This document shows positions 31,295-42,004 of a stretch of 64,000 bases of DNA, piece by piece. How positions within the stretch are numbered: the first letter of the stretch is position 1; each line of letters starts with the position of its first letter. The position numbers and the translations under genes are program-made. A model generated the notes under the pieces. That model did not search any database and had not been told where the DNA came from. It saw only the letters and a program-made list of their open reading frames with translations. Source of the DNA: Triatoma infestans (lineage: Eukaryota > Arthropoda > Insecta > Hemiptera > Reduviidae); NCBI GenBank assembly GCA_011037195.1, contig JAAEAF010001125.1:165176-229175 (forward strand), written 5' to 3'.

Positions 31295-31460
31295 CACAAA
31301 CCACTTTTATTTGAATTTTTCCAGGAAAACTGGTTTTTTAAGGAGGGGAGGGGAGTTGCAATTAAACTTTTTCTTGGAAGTGTTACTTTATAAAACAAGT
31401 TTCTGATTTTTCGAAATTTTCTCAAAAATAACTGAACGTATTCAGTTTTTTCCTTTCAAA
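31295..31460 (+). repeat. Family A internal fragment, inverted to the previous
   Basis: ACCACTTTTATTTGAATTTTTCC, GGAAGTGTTACTTTATAAAAC and TGATTTTTCGAAATTTTCTC. With the preceding minus-strand copy it forms a head-to-head pair. Confidence 0.5.
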
Positions 31461-32545
31461 ACTGATTTTAAGAGGGTTTCATGAGTTCAACATGAAAGTT
31501 CTGATTGTCTACACTAGTTTTTCTGAGAGTTGATAAAGGTGCGATTTGGTGTCTTGAACATATCTCTACTTCTACAAAGGTACAAGTAATATTAAGTCCA
31601 ATTAAATGTTTGAAAAAGAACCTTCTTGCTTCAAGATTAAAGACTGTCAATTAAAATTCTAATACTCGTAACTGCAGTTAGAAAGAAAATATTGCTCGCG
31701 AAACTTTACAAGTTTTTTTCTGTAGTGTAATCGATCCATTGGAATTCAAAACTCCAATTCAAAAGAATGAATTATGTGCTACCGTGTTTTTGCAATAATA
31801 TAGGCTTATGAATTCTACTTTTTTTAAATAATAACAATTTGAATCATAGAAACCTCTATAATTATCCTTTTGTAATTATAAATAAATTGTGTACCCGCGA
31901 TAGCCAGAGGGTAGGATATGTTATTTATTGGACGCTTGCTCCGATGTAATAAACTTGATAAACATAATTCTGATAATCATGAATCTGACAATCAATATCA
32001 ATTTAATTAAACTATTAGTAATTTTTGATAAAAGTTTTTACTTTCACTTTAAGACCCCCTTAGATCATTAGATCATGTTTATGGTCTAATGAGGTTTTGA
32101 GCGAGGCCAAATAAACAAGGATTTCTCGTTTTTGAACATAAACGTACACATACACAGAGAGTGAATACATATATACATACATTAATGCTACCTCTTGGTG
32201 GGTACTACTCTTTAGTAGGTGTGTAAAAACACAAAGCTACAATTAAAGCTAAAATATTCATAAGATAAACGTAACTATAAAAAAACAACATTAAATATCA
32301 ATATTTATCCGTTTCTTTAGTCCAAAATATAATTAATTAAATGAGGAAAATATATCATAATCAATCCAAATTAAAAATGATGTTGAAAATTGACTAGAAA
32401 CAACCTAAATGCCATAAATTGTTTGATGAACTGCAAGAAATAATAATTATGATCATGTTAAACATAACTATGACATTCAATCTTATCCAATTAGAAATAA
32501 GATTATTACGTCGTTATCTACATTTTTGCGCCATCTAACTCTGAA
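31461..32545. other. Unassigned AT-rich stretch
   Basis: About 1.1 kb without a recognised element. A small inverted repeat GATCATTAGATCATG/TGGTCTAATG lies near 32065-32093. Short ORFs have no resemblance. Confidence 0.3.
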
Positions 32546-32549
32546 TGTA

Positions 32550-32640
32550 AGAAGCAAAAAACAAATCTGGCCTGGAAACAGTCACAAGAATTTCTTTAAT
32601 TGCAGTGTTATTTTTTCTAATTGACAAACTAGGATATTAC
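32550..32640 (-). repeat. Family A 3' terminus
   Basis: AAATCTGGCCTGGAAACAGTCACAAG followed by TTTCTTTAATTGCAGTG. Decayed 3' end only. Confidence 0.45.
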
Positions 32641-32880
32641 CTCGAAATTATTGCGGTACCTTTATTAAATTTCCTTTTATTCGCTATTATAATTTATACA
32701 GCATAAACTAACACACAGGTTAAATATTTATATTTAGGGTGTTATCCATTGAATCTCCAAAAATAAAATCTTCGTGTGTTATGAGCAACTAACAATATGT
32801 GACAGTAAGCCATATCAATATAATTGAAGAAAACAATATAAACAACACAAATAAAACAATAAAAATACTAATAGTCATGT
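32641..32880. other. AT-rich stretch, nothing recognised
   Basis: No feature is seen before the SINE. Confidence 0.35.
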
Positions 32881-33048
32881 CAGGGCACTGCCGGCCTCCG
32901 AGCAATGATCTCTAGTTATAGACAACACTACCCATCACCGGACAGCAGGCTGTAGAGCTCATAGGAAGAGAAAATCGTGGCAGCATGCTGGATTCGAACC
33001 CGGAATCTCCGCGTTCCTAGTCCAGCGAGCTACTGAGTTAATCTCTTC
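32881..33048 (-). repeat. tRNA-derived SINE, copy C
   Basis: The minus strand begins with a tRNA-like head: A-box-like TTAACTCAGTAGCTCGCTGG and B box GGGTTCGAATCC (near 32990). It continues into the body CTTCCTATGAGCTCTACAG and TCATTGCTCGGAGGCCGG shared with copies A and B. The 3' tail is missing or decayed. Transcription would be by RNA polymerase III from the internal boxes. Confidence 0.7.
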
Positions 33049-33719
33049 CTTCTCCCTTGGCTTATGCCGATTAACTAGGACCGGAGACCCCAGTTTGTGT
33101 ATTGTGTCAGTCCTGTATTAAAGAGTAGAGGTATGCAGTTTAAGTATATTGTGCCTGTTGTGACCAAGTGCATAGAGTAACTGAGCTGTGGTAACCTTTG
33201 GGGTCGTTACTCCCCAAGCAACTGCATGCAATGGATACCCCTAGCAGGATATAAACATTCCAAAATTACAATTCAAATATTCCTAAACATTTTATACGTA
33301 TCATGAAAAGCATTACAATATAAAACAAAATAAAAGTCCTTACTTAATATTATTATTGTAATAATAGCATGATTTGATGTTTTTTATAATGATGTAAATG
33401 AATATAAAAAAACCTTACTAGTTACACTTTACTTATGGATGACGTGAGTCGTCTGAAGAGTGAAGATGTTGGCTGGTGCGGTACAGAATGGTGTGGCGTT
33501 GGCTAATGTGAGTCATCTGAAGAGCTACGAGGCTAGTTCTTACAGTTGACTAGCTTGATGAAGATTTTTTTGTCTGAAAAATGACTTGGCAAAGAGAGAA
33601 TGCTGACGACAGTTACTATTGATTGTATACTTGTTGGCATTTATAGATTTTATTGGCGGGTGATATTTTATGTTTATTATATATCTATTTATTTAGTTTC
33701 GAATATATTTACGTATTGA
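33049..33719. other. Unassigned stretch upstream of RTE fragment
   Basis: 33060-33250 is moderately GC-rich and unassigned. Two similar blocks (GACGTGAGTCGTCTGAAGAG at 33440 and AATGTGAGTCATCTGAAGAG at 33505) form an imperfect direct repeat of about 65-bp period that could belong to a LINE 5' UTR. Confidence 0.3.
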
Positions 33720-34555
33720 TTATTTAATTTACTCTTGCTGCCTTCGAAATGAGAGTGGATTATCCTATCCGTAGGCTATGAGAGAGAACTCCCCAAAAAA
33801 ACTCAAATCTCAAATCTGAGGTGGATGGAGCTGTGTAGCGGTGGAAGAAAATCCATCTAGCAGAAAGATACCCAAAACTCAAATGTCTGATTTGTTAGGT
33901 TGGGGGTTGTGCATTGGACTCTCAACTACAAGAAACCACAACTGTGAAAAAGAAGCAAGAAAAGAAACCGGATTTAATAGGCAGCAATTGGTTTATGGAA
34001 ACGCACAATGTTTTTTGGAACAGAATGTGCGGGACTATTATAAATAAAAAAGAAGAAATATTGAAAGAGGTGGCAGAAAGAAACTTAGATTTATTAGCAG
34101 TAACGGAGACGAAAAAGGAAAAGTGTTGGAGGAGTATTTGCATTTTTGGAGTGTGTAGAGAACAGTGAAAAGGAAAAGGGGGGAATGCCATCCATGTAAG
34201 GAAAAAATTTAAAAATCAAAGTCGTGATCCGAAATTAATGAAAATATAATTAAGATGGAGCTTGTGTGTTTCAGGAAATACATTAGTCTACGGTCTCAGT
34301 ACTGATGTGAAAGAAGAAGTGAAGGAAACTTCTTGTGAAGTATTGAGGATGGTGTTAGAAGGAGTGAAAAATAACTGAGGATCTGATACTGCGCGATTTG
34401 AATGCGAGGATTGCTCGTGCAACACATAGTAATGCGACTGGAGTACATGGTGAAGAAGTAGCAAACGAAAATGGAGAAAGATAATGAAGAATTTGAATTG
34501 AAGATTTGAACACCTTTTACAAGAATGAGACATATCCAAAACGTTTATTTCTGAT
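33720..34555 (+). pseudogene. RTE-like retrotransposon, 5' region and endonuclease fragment (broken)
   Basis: Plus-strand frames together encode the start of an apurinic-type endonuclease domain. WNRMCGTIINKKEEILKEV corresponds to the family's WNVRGI...KEEEI motif. NLDLLAVTETKKEK carries the catalytic glutamate of the TETKKKG motif. Further pieces in other frames include GNAIHVRKKFKNQS, SGNTLVYGLSTDVKEEVKE and a decayed GDLNAR-like segment near 34390. Several stops and frameshifts are present and the RT part is missing. It is complementary to the RT fragment at 7.3 kb and probably the same clade, but the two pieces are 26 kb apart and independent. Confidence 0.7.
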
Positions 34556-34740
34556 AACTATTTTACTAACAAAAATTTACTAACAAGCCATTTGGTGTAA
34601 CAAGTATAAAAAAAAATCTAACATTCATTTAGTATAGGAAGAAGAAAGTAATTAACAATAAACGCTAACTTATAAAAGTCAAGAGTCGAAAAATATTTGG
34701 TTAAAGATTGTTCAAAATGATTTATTAAAATGTTGAATAT

Positions 34741-34890
34741 GTGGATGTGTCCTCAATGCTGGATAACATCTGGTATTTTATCCGACATGCATATACCTTT
34801 TATTCCTGACAGGTTTCGGATTTTCATCCATCGTAGAATAACTTTATCGAGTTCGTGTAGAAAGTTTACTTCAACTTAATGTTTCTGTTG
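34741..34890 (-). mobile_element. Family 3 hammerhead-like element, copy 1
   Basis: Shares with 56347-56510 the order CAATGCTGGATAAYATCT, ATTTTATCCG, TTCCTRAC-GGTTTCG-ATTTTCAT-GATCGT and TTCGTRTAGARAGTT. On the minus strand it shows a hammerhead-like order but the core is decayed. There is no TSD or ORF. Confidence 0.5.
34803..34838 (-). ncRNA. Degenerate hammerhead-like motif, family 3
   Basis: Minus strand: CTACGA (one base short of CUGANGA), T, GGAT-GAAA-ATCC stem II, GAAACCTGTC. Stem II and GAAA are kept; the first core box is broken. Confidence 0.3.
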
Positions 34891-35611
34891 CACACTACAG
34901 TTGTTGACATATTAAGATATTTGATCTTGGGAAAAGTTTGAAATTGAAGGACAGAAGTAACTAACAAAGACAATTCACATTAATTAATGATAAGATCTGT
35001 AACATAAACATGATCATCTCTCGTTAAAATATTATGTTACGCTGAGCATTTTTATATTAATAAGCATAATTAGTTGAATGAAAAAAATTCTGTAAAAAAA
35101 AAACAAAACAATTTTATTCAACTGCCACTGAAATTCAACAATTGATACCATCACTAACAATTAACTAAAAAGTTCTAAAAATAAATAATAAATAATTAAA
35201 AAAAATTAAAGTAACTACCTATTATTGCATGATTTAGAAGAGGAAGTTCTAATTTTTTTTTAATGTATCATACAACGTGACACGTATAAAGAAAATTGCG
35301 AGAGACCCTATAGTTATTAAAGAAACGAATGTTTAATGGCAGTTAATAGATTGCATTGACGTCAGCACCTCTTATTATGGAATTTCTTCATTTTATTTTT
35401 TAAACTTGACCACAAAACTAGCCAGGTGAGATTTGTGTTCAAAGCTTTATTTCTAATCGTCTTATAAACATACGTGTTAGACTAATGGGGGAATCCCCCA
35501 AACAAAAGGGGCTCTAACCTCAAATGGCCGCCAGTGACCAAGGTCAGCTATATACTGAATTAAGCAAAATAACAAATCAAAGTGGATTGTTTTAATCTGG
35601 TTAACAAAATG
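34891..35611. other. Unassigned AT-rich stretch
   Basis: No recognised element. A slightly GC-richer patch occurs at 35480-35550. Confidence 0.35.
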
Positions 35612-36280
35612 TTTTTAATTACTTTCTCTTACATGAGGAACCACTGCGATCGTGTCAAATTTTGAAATAGAATTTTCACCGGAAATATATGTTAGAGGTC
35701 TCTGAGTACGAAAAAGAAGTTTTGCGAATGGTGTGTGTGAGAGAGAGAGGTAGAGAGTCCTACATCTGACACAAAGGTTTGGGCCAAATCCACCAACCAG
35801 AAGTGCGACTTTACCGAATGTTTTTCTTCTCAGTAATTCGCGATCTTCTCGAAAACGACCACAACGACTTTCTTTAAACTTAGTATACTAAACTAAACTT
35901 CGTAAACTTAGTATCCTAAACAAATATCAAGGGAAATTTAATTTTTGGGATTTCTGGGGGTGCATAAACATTAAGCTTTCCTCTAAGTATCAGTACAGTA
36001 CAATGTATGATTCTAACATCCACGTACTATTAATATATATTAGAAGCATTGATAGAATTCTAAATTTGAAGAAAATATGTTATCCGGAAATGCGACTTCA
36101 GAATAGCTTTTGAGTTGTTTTTTAAAATTCTCTCGGAAACAATTTTAATGATTTTTCATTACCCTTGATGAATGCTAACTACACAGCTCTTTTATTTTTA
36201 ACATTTTTCCGTCAAAAGTGAATTTTAGATAGTTGAACGGAATTAGTGGCGTCAAATTTCAAATGTTGGGTTCGTTCAAT
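35612..36280 (+). repeat. Family A, long plus-strand copy
   Basis: Starts ACTTTCTCTTACATGAGG. It contains CACTGCGATCGTGTCAAATTT, TTTTCACCGGAAATATATG, a TG-to-GA converted tract (GTGTGTGTGAGAGAGAGAG), CAACCAGAAGTGCGACTTTACC and GATCTTCTCGAAAACGACC. A second internal unit (GAAATGCGACTTCAG) lies near 36082. Its 3' hairpin is absent. Confidence 0.75.
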
Positions 36281-36520
36281 GTTATTTACTGATGGCCAAG
36301 AACAAGCAACCGGACTTTGTTCATTATTCTTGCTATAGCAATCGAATGTCCAATGTAGGTTAAAGTATTTTGAAAATATAACGTGTTAGTGAGTTATGAA
36401 TATAATTTTCGGTTGATTGTTAGAAGCGTTCATTTTCAAAAACTATTTTTATAGCCACTTTTTTATAAAGGAAAATTAAGATTCGTACTTCGTGCAAACA
36501 TAAAGTTTATGATCAAAGTC
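36281..36520. other. AT-rich stretch, nothing recognised
   Basis: It may hold the 5' untranslated part of the mariner remnant, but no terminal inverted repeat was found. Confidence 0.25.
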
Positions 36521-36730
36521 GAATGGAGTAGTGAAGAAAGTCACTGATGCATTCAAAAATGTTTACGGGGATTAATCACCGAGTCGGACTCAAGTTTTTG
36601 GATGGATCAAGCTTTCGGAAGAGGCCAGCTCAATAATGATAAACGTTCAGAGAGGCCATCAAAAGTCGTGAGTTTCTGATAATGTTACGAGGAGGATCGA
36701 CGAATCACTGTCTCTGGGTTAACCAGAAAG
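36520..36730 (+). pseudogene. mariner-like transposase fragment
   Basis: Broken frames read FKNVYGD, then SRTQVFGWIK, then AFGRGQLNNDKRSERPSK, then SDNVTRRIDES. This order matches the N-terminal DNA-binding region of mariner (SETMAR-type) transposases: helix-turn-helix, then the DDxRSGRPS hinge. Stops and at least one frameshift are present. The catalytic DDD domain is absent. It is a short fossil next to a Jockey fragment. Confidence 0.65.
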
Positions 36731-36844
36731 GTTAGACATTTATGGATAAGGTGACGCAATTTTACTGGTCATTTAGGGAGTTTCCAACTTTCAGCAAGAC
36801 TGGTGCCTAAATTTCCTAAACTGCCTAAAAGTCGTAACAAAAAA

Positions 36845-38141
36845 CCTATTCCAAACATTTTTTTATTTAACCTCATCACCTTCCCTTCTTCTTACCGTCC
36901 CATATCTTGGCGACTCTTGAAAAAATCCTTGAGAATCTTCTTTTTAAGCACATTCTTCAAATAGCTGAATCTTCAATTATTATCCCAGATATCAGTTTGG
37001 ATTCAGACGTCACCACTCTACTTTGCAACAATGCCATCGTGTTGTAGGCATCACAGCATCTTCCTTCGAGAAAAAAGATGTTGCCCGAAAATTTTCCTTG
37101 ATGAAGCAAGCCTTCGCTAGTGTGGCAACCGGGATTATCCTACTACCTAATTCTAAAATCCTATTTGTCTGACCGCTATTTTCGAGTACATATAGGTTCA
37201 TCATATTTTCCTATTCATAAAGCCGAAGCAAGCATACGGCAAGGCAATATTCTAGGCCCCAATCCTATACCCAATATATACAGCAGATATACATACCAAC
37301 CCTTCCAGAAACAGTACTTCTAATCTACGGAGATGACACGATATTCTATCTCCTATCAAGATCCAATAACCGCACACAGAAGACTCCAACAAACCCATCT
37401 TACTTCGTTAGAGGAATGGTTCAAAAAATGGAAAATAAAATTTAAACGAAACAAAATCTCAAAACATTACTCTCTCTCCAGTCGATTACAATTTAATTCC
37501 TATCCCTCCTACGAATGTCGTTTGTTACCTGGAATGTATATAGACAAGAGATTGACCTGGAACCCACATTCCCGATTTAACAGACTTGAACTTAATAGAG
37601 CTATCGCCTACTCAAAAGACTACTCGACAACAGATCAAAACTCCCACTAAATAACAAACAACTCATACATATATCTATATTAAAACCTACTGGACATACG
37701 GCATCGTACTGTGGGGTTCAACAAAACATTCAAATCTTCAAAGAATTCAGTCTCTCCAATCAAAAATCCCTCGCACTATTGTTAAAGCAGCATTTTATGT
37801 TTCAAATCTAACCATTCTTACGGACTTAGACCTTCAGTAAGGTTGCCCTTACTGAAGTAAGGTACAAATTACATCAGACTTTTGATTCCCACTCTAATCC
37901 TCTTATCCAAAATTTATCATCCTATTGCATTCCAGACGATCCTCCCAGACGTTTAGGGGCACCAGTGCCCTCACGATCTCCTCTCCGCAGAAGAAGGGAG
38001 CAATTCATTCGAATAATTAATTAGGGAGTGTTACCGCTGGATAGCTTCTCCCCTCTATTAGTTATGTAGGGTGTGTTAGCGTCAGTGTGAGTTTGTCGTG
38101 TTACTTGTAGCGCTGGTGAAAAAAAAAAAATAAAAATAAAA
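36845..38141 (+). pseudogene. Jockey-like LINE, reverse transcriptase and 3' end (broken)
   Basis: Frames in succession give PSSYRPIS, then SLMKQAFASVATG, LILKSYLSDRYFRV, IRQGNILGP, then LIYGDDTIFYLLS, then RRLQQTHLTSLEEWFKKWK and DKRLTWNPHSR. After that come RIQSLQSKIPRTIVKAAF and a C-terminal tail. This is the Jockey-clade RT order from motif 2 to the thumb. The catalytic box reads YGDD (37326-37337) where Jockey elements usually have YADD. Frameshifts occur near 37000-37120 and 37320, and residues between CRLLPG and MYIDKRLTW seem to be deleted. An A-rich tail (38117-38141) marks the 3' end. The ORF1 and endonuclease are absent. Confidence 0.85.
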
Positions 38142-38339
38142 AACCTCAAAACAAAATATAAAAGATAATATTTAATGTTTTTTTTTATTTTATTTCGATT
38201 TCTTGCTTGTATAAGTATTTTCGAAGAATATACCTTCGATTGTTTTCGTGTGTGTCCACCAACTGGATTTTTGAAATTCTTACTGTGATTTATAGTTTTA
38301 TGCTCTAATTCTAGATTCTGAAATACTGGGAAATACGAT

Positions 38340-38965
38340 CTCCAACAATCCGTGTGCAATGGCTACCATCAACAACAAGTTTTTTAAAAGTTTCCACTAT
38401 TGTCTCAACGATGTCCTCGATGATATTTTCGCCTGCCCATCTTTGTATTATCTATCTCAACAACAACTCCTTGGCCACCAATCTGCATTTCATCTTCTGA
38501 AACTGCTTCTACCAGACGATGAAATTTTAACTGATCTCAGTCATTTCAATCACGAAAATTTTAAAGCAATAAAAGTTTTTTCGCAAGGAGAAAATGAACA
38601 GAAATTAATTCCTACAGAGATAGTCCTTTAACATTCAGAGTTCAAAACTGCCTGAATATATTTCATGACATTATCAAGTATACCCGTATATCCCTAAAAG
38701 CCACTTCAAATGTTTAAGATGTGGTTACATTAGTGACGATTATAAGTACTCTATTCGCTGTCCTAAATGTGGTCAACCATGAAAAAAAATTTGTACTAGA
38801 GGGTTCAAATTAAAGTATGCACCTACAGTGTTAGAGGCTCCCATTCAGCACTCCAAAGAAATAAGTGCCCTGAATTTTCAAGACAAAAAATTATAAGTAC
38901 TTCATGACAAAAGAGAACATCATTTTCTCTAGCAAAAGCTGCCGTTAAAGCTAAAACTTTTCGAT
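38340..38965 (+). pseudogene. Jockey-like LINE ORF1 (gag-like) fragment with zinc knuckles
   Basis: A 90-codon frame (38359-38631) is followed by a frameshift. The downstream frame gives VYPYIPKSHFKCLRCGYI then IRCPKCGQP, a C-x2-C pair followed by a second C-x2-C as in tandem CCHC knuckles. A further frame gives VRGSHSALQRNKCPEF and IISTS, matching the third knuckle and the conserved tail of Jockey ORF1 proteins, which bind nucleic acid in the RNP. The expected histidines and some cysteines are lost (YISDDY where GH..DC is usual). It lies just after the A-tail of the RT fragment, so two Jockey pieces are adjacent but not in element order. Confidence 0.65.
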
Positions 38966-39915
38966 CAGTTATTCTTAAAAGAACGCTATTGTTAATAAAA
39001 GTGTATTTTCAGAGCCAATCATAATCCAAAAAATTACTTTCATTAAATTTAATATTCACAATTTGGGGTAGTTAATGAAATTTAGGTATATGATATGCAC
39101 AATCTAAGTGTTACAATCAAATCAATTTAAGTGTTTAGTACGCAGAAATCTACAAATAAAGTTGTTATTTCAATTACGTTGATTCGTTTCTTCAATTTTG
39201 AAAAGCGGATGTAGAATTGTTTCTATCAAGGATTAGTGATAGTAATTTTCTCAGTTGAATAATGTTTTATTTTTGTCTCGAGATGATCAGTCTACAAAAT
39301 TGACCTTACTTGGTATACTGTTGATAACCTCCTTACGTTGAAACGTCTCGAGATAAAAATAAAATTGAAAAGTTTTACTGCCTCAATAGAATAAAGTTGT
39401 TATTTAAATTTAAGATTCTTCTGCGGAAGTTAACAGGTAGAAGTTTTTATTATTCAAGGACAACAAAGGACAGAACATATAAATATATGTTGCGAACGAT
39501 ATAATAATGTTGTCGTTCTTTCCCTAGCTGGAAATTAGCAAAAATAAAAATATCTAAAATACCCCAAAGGATAATTCCCGGATTTTCAGATGAGCTATAC
39601 GTTTTCAAGATCACAAAAAATTACTAAGCAATCTAACAAAGACCTTTAATATTCCGTCAGAAAAATTCCCTAAACAATCACACACATGGATTTTCCATTC
39701 TTTTTTTAATTTTTTTTTACATTTTTTCAAAAATATGTAAATCACGTAGCCATGTGATTATTTAATTTTAATAAATAATATTAAAAAATAAATCACTCCA
39801 ACAAATTCTTGGTCGAGATGTGCGCGTTTGATCATATTTTTTTTTCGTTTTTGCCTATTTTCTGATCGGTTTCGTATCTTCACTAAAATTAAATAGTGAA
39901 ATATCATAATTTTTT
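38966..39915. other. Unassigned AT-rich stretch
   Basis: No recognised element. ACGTCTCGAGATAAAAAT and CTCGAGATGATCAG give a small repeated CTCGAGAT word only. Confidence 0.3.
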
Positions 39916-41075
39916 TCATTCACTTACATAAATACTCCTTAGATGAGTAGAAAAAAACAAGTGAAATAAAATACTTGTCTTACAAAACTTACAGCGTGCA
40001 CGTTTCATTCTAGCTTTTGAAACCTGAGCCTGAGTGATGTTGACGCGACATTTTGATAACAATATTACGAACCTCTTCTCTTCTTGGATGATGTGCACTC
40101 CACAGTGTAGCCACTCCATATGAATTCTGATAGATTTCCCAAGTTCTTCAAGATATATTCGCCGTTTCTTTTCATTCCACCTTGTATTTAGTGCTGTCTC
40201 GTTGTCAGCAGAAATATCCAACATGTTGTAGAATACGATCATGGGGCAGGAATTGGTTTTCCTTTTACATACACATGTGCCTACAAACTTGATCGACAGT
40301 ATTAACGGCTCCTTTTGTAGCATTGTAATCTAAAATATCAAAGTTTTCTTTTTATCATTCCTTTCATTTATTTTGTTGCCGTGATCTAATGTACTCACAA
40401 GTGAATCGTTCTTATTTTTTTCGGTAAATAACTCACCAGAAAAAAGAAGAACTAAGTAACTCTTTATTAGAAACTAATTGCGGAAGTTCTGGCTTGTTTC
40501 TTTTCATACTCCTTATCATTGTTATTTTCCTTCTTAGCTGTCCCAAATTGTAGGAAGTGAAGAAATGACTACCCCATAAATTATGACCTCTCAGTTCACT
40601 CGTCTGATCACAGACTACATCCATACCTTGATTACTTTCCGATACTGCTCCTTCCTCTTTTCCAGGGTAAAATTAAGCCTTCAAACACTAAAGAAGTTTC
40701 TGCCACAATGAATGTAAATCTTGATGCCACATGAAGCAGAATTACTAGGGATGTACTGTTTCAAGGGGCATTTTCATAATATAGTGACATTTTCATAATG
40801 TAGTTTGGGAAGAATCTCTTCTAATTTTTTACCAGACGTTTCTAATATCCGCCGGTTTATCCTTGTGCTTTCTTTCTAGACGTATGCTCTTATCATCAAA
40901 TCGAATGACACGAGAAATCATACAAAATGTTTTAAGAGATGTGGGTGCACGAAAAATACTTCGACGATTATCTCTCACTCTCTCTCATAAAGTTTCAGTC
41001 GCTCCCCTTAAGATCCATAAAACGCACAAGCCACAAAAGACCGAAATACGCTTGAAAAGTTGAGCCATCTCAATT
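39916..41075 (-). pseudogene. piggyBac-like transposase (broken)
   Basis: Read on the minus strand from about 41060 down, successive frames show the domain order of piggyBac DDE transposases. SLKTFCMISRVIRFDDKS then LERKHKDKPADIRNVW (40830-40960) is the 'MSR.RF..I...LRFDD...DK..PIR.VW' region. PSNSASCGIKIYIHCG lies near 40700-40740. LWGSHFFTSYNLGQ then SMKRNKPELPQL (40450-40580) holds the expected 'DNFFTSY.LA' box, with the catalytic Asp replaced by Ser. DYNATKGAVNTVDQ (about 40285-40330) and CKRKT...CPMIVFYNMLDIS (about 40205-40275) match the last DDD region. RARCKFCKTS is the start of the C-terminal cysteine-rich domain. Frameshifts and stops break it. No TTAA-flanked termini were found. 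Confidence 0.85.
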
Positions 41076-41199
41076 TTTACATTTTTTTACCGCAAATTCG
41101 TTGTCCTTCATTCGTTGTCAACACTGTTTTTACTTGTAATCTCTAGATATTAAAAGAACAATTTTAGCCATTAATTTCACTGAAATAAGTGATGAGAAA

Positions 41200-41420
41200 A
41201 ATTGAAATTATTTTATTTTCTTCTTCTTCTTCCTCTGGCCCTCGCAGGCTTTGTGGCCTCCTTCGTAGCTTTTCCCAGACAGCCTGGACTATGACCTTCC
41301 GCCAACACTATCTTCATCCTACATCTACATCCTGTAGCCACCATAGTCTCGGTCGGCCACTTGGTCCTCTGCCACCTGCTGGATGACCTTCATATATCTT
41401 TCTGGCGGCTCCCATTAACT
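41200..41420 (-). pseudogene. RTE/CFDP2-like LINE 3' tail
   Basis: The minus-strand reading gives GRGPSGRPRLWWLQDVDVG, then CWRKVIVQAVWEKLRRRPQSL, the GRPRxRW...A.DR..W C-terminal signature seen also at 9.2 kb. It ends in a (GAA)n tract (complement of CTTCTTCTTCTTC at 41220-41233) and A-rich sequence. It is heavily 5'-truncated and sits just upstream, on the same strand, of the piggyBac remnant. Confidence 0.65.
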
Positions 41421-42004
41421 TTATTTTTATTGATAATATTAACTTTTTTTTGAAAAATAATATATCACTGAGTGCGACAACTTATTTCTGAAATTTATCA
41501 TGTCTGTACGTGTTTACTGATAAAGGGATATGTTCATTTTTTTCGAGAACTTTTGCAAAAGAGATCTGGTTCTTTTTCTAATTCATATACTCCATGCAAA
41601 CAAAAACATTAATACAATATTTTTTTCTTGATCTGAATGCATACTTTTCATACTCAAGGCATTCAGCAAATCAACCTAAAGAGCATTCGATCCCACTGAG
41701 ACATCAGCGACTTGTAACCTACACTGACATTGTTTAACACCTAAAAATCTAGTCTTTGATTACGTCGCATTTGTTCATTTCTATGGCTTTATCGATCTCT
41801 GTAAATTTCAAGATTCTTCTTTAAAGCAAACCTAAAAAGAACATAGTAAGAAATCTACGAGTGCTAAAGGTTCAACATATTACTGAAAAATAGAAAACTG
41901 TTATACAATACTGTCATTCTTATATTTCAAGAATATATAATTCAAGTTGCTATGAGAAATGCTTTTTTTTCTTTTTGAAATTTCAAATTAAAGTAGGCAC
42001 TCAC
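41421..42004. other. AT-rich stretch, nothing recognised
   Basis: No feature identified. Confidence 0.35.

Noticed and set aside
32980..33048. Possible true tRNA gene (A and B boxes present)
   Set aside because: No cloverleaf could be drawn, there is a non-tRNA body downstream, and the same unit recurs four more times. It is a SINE.
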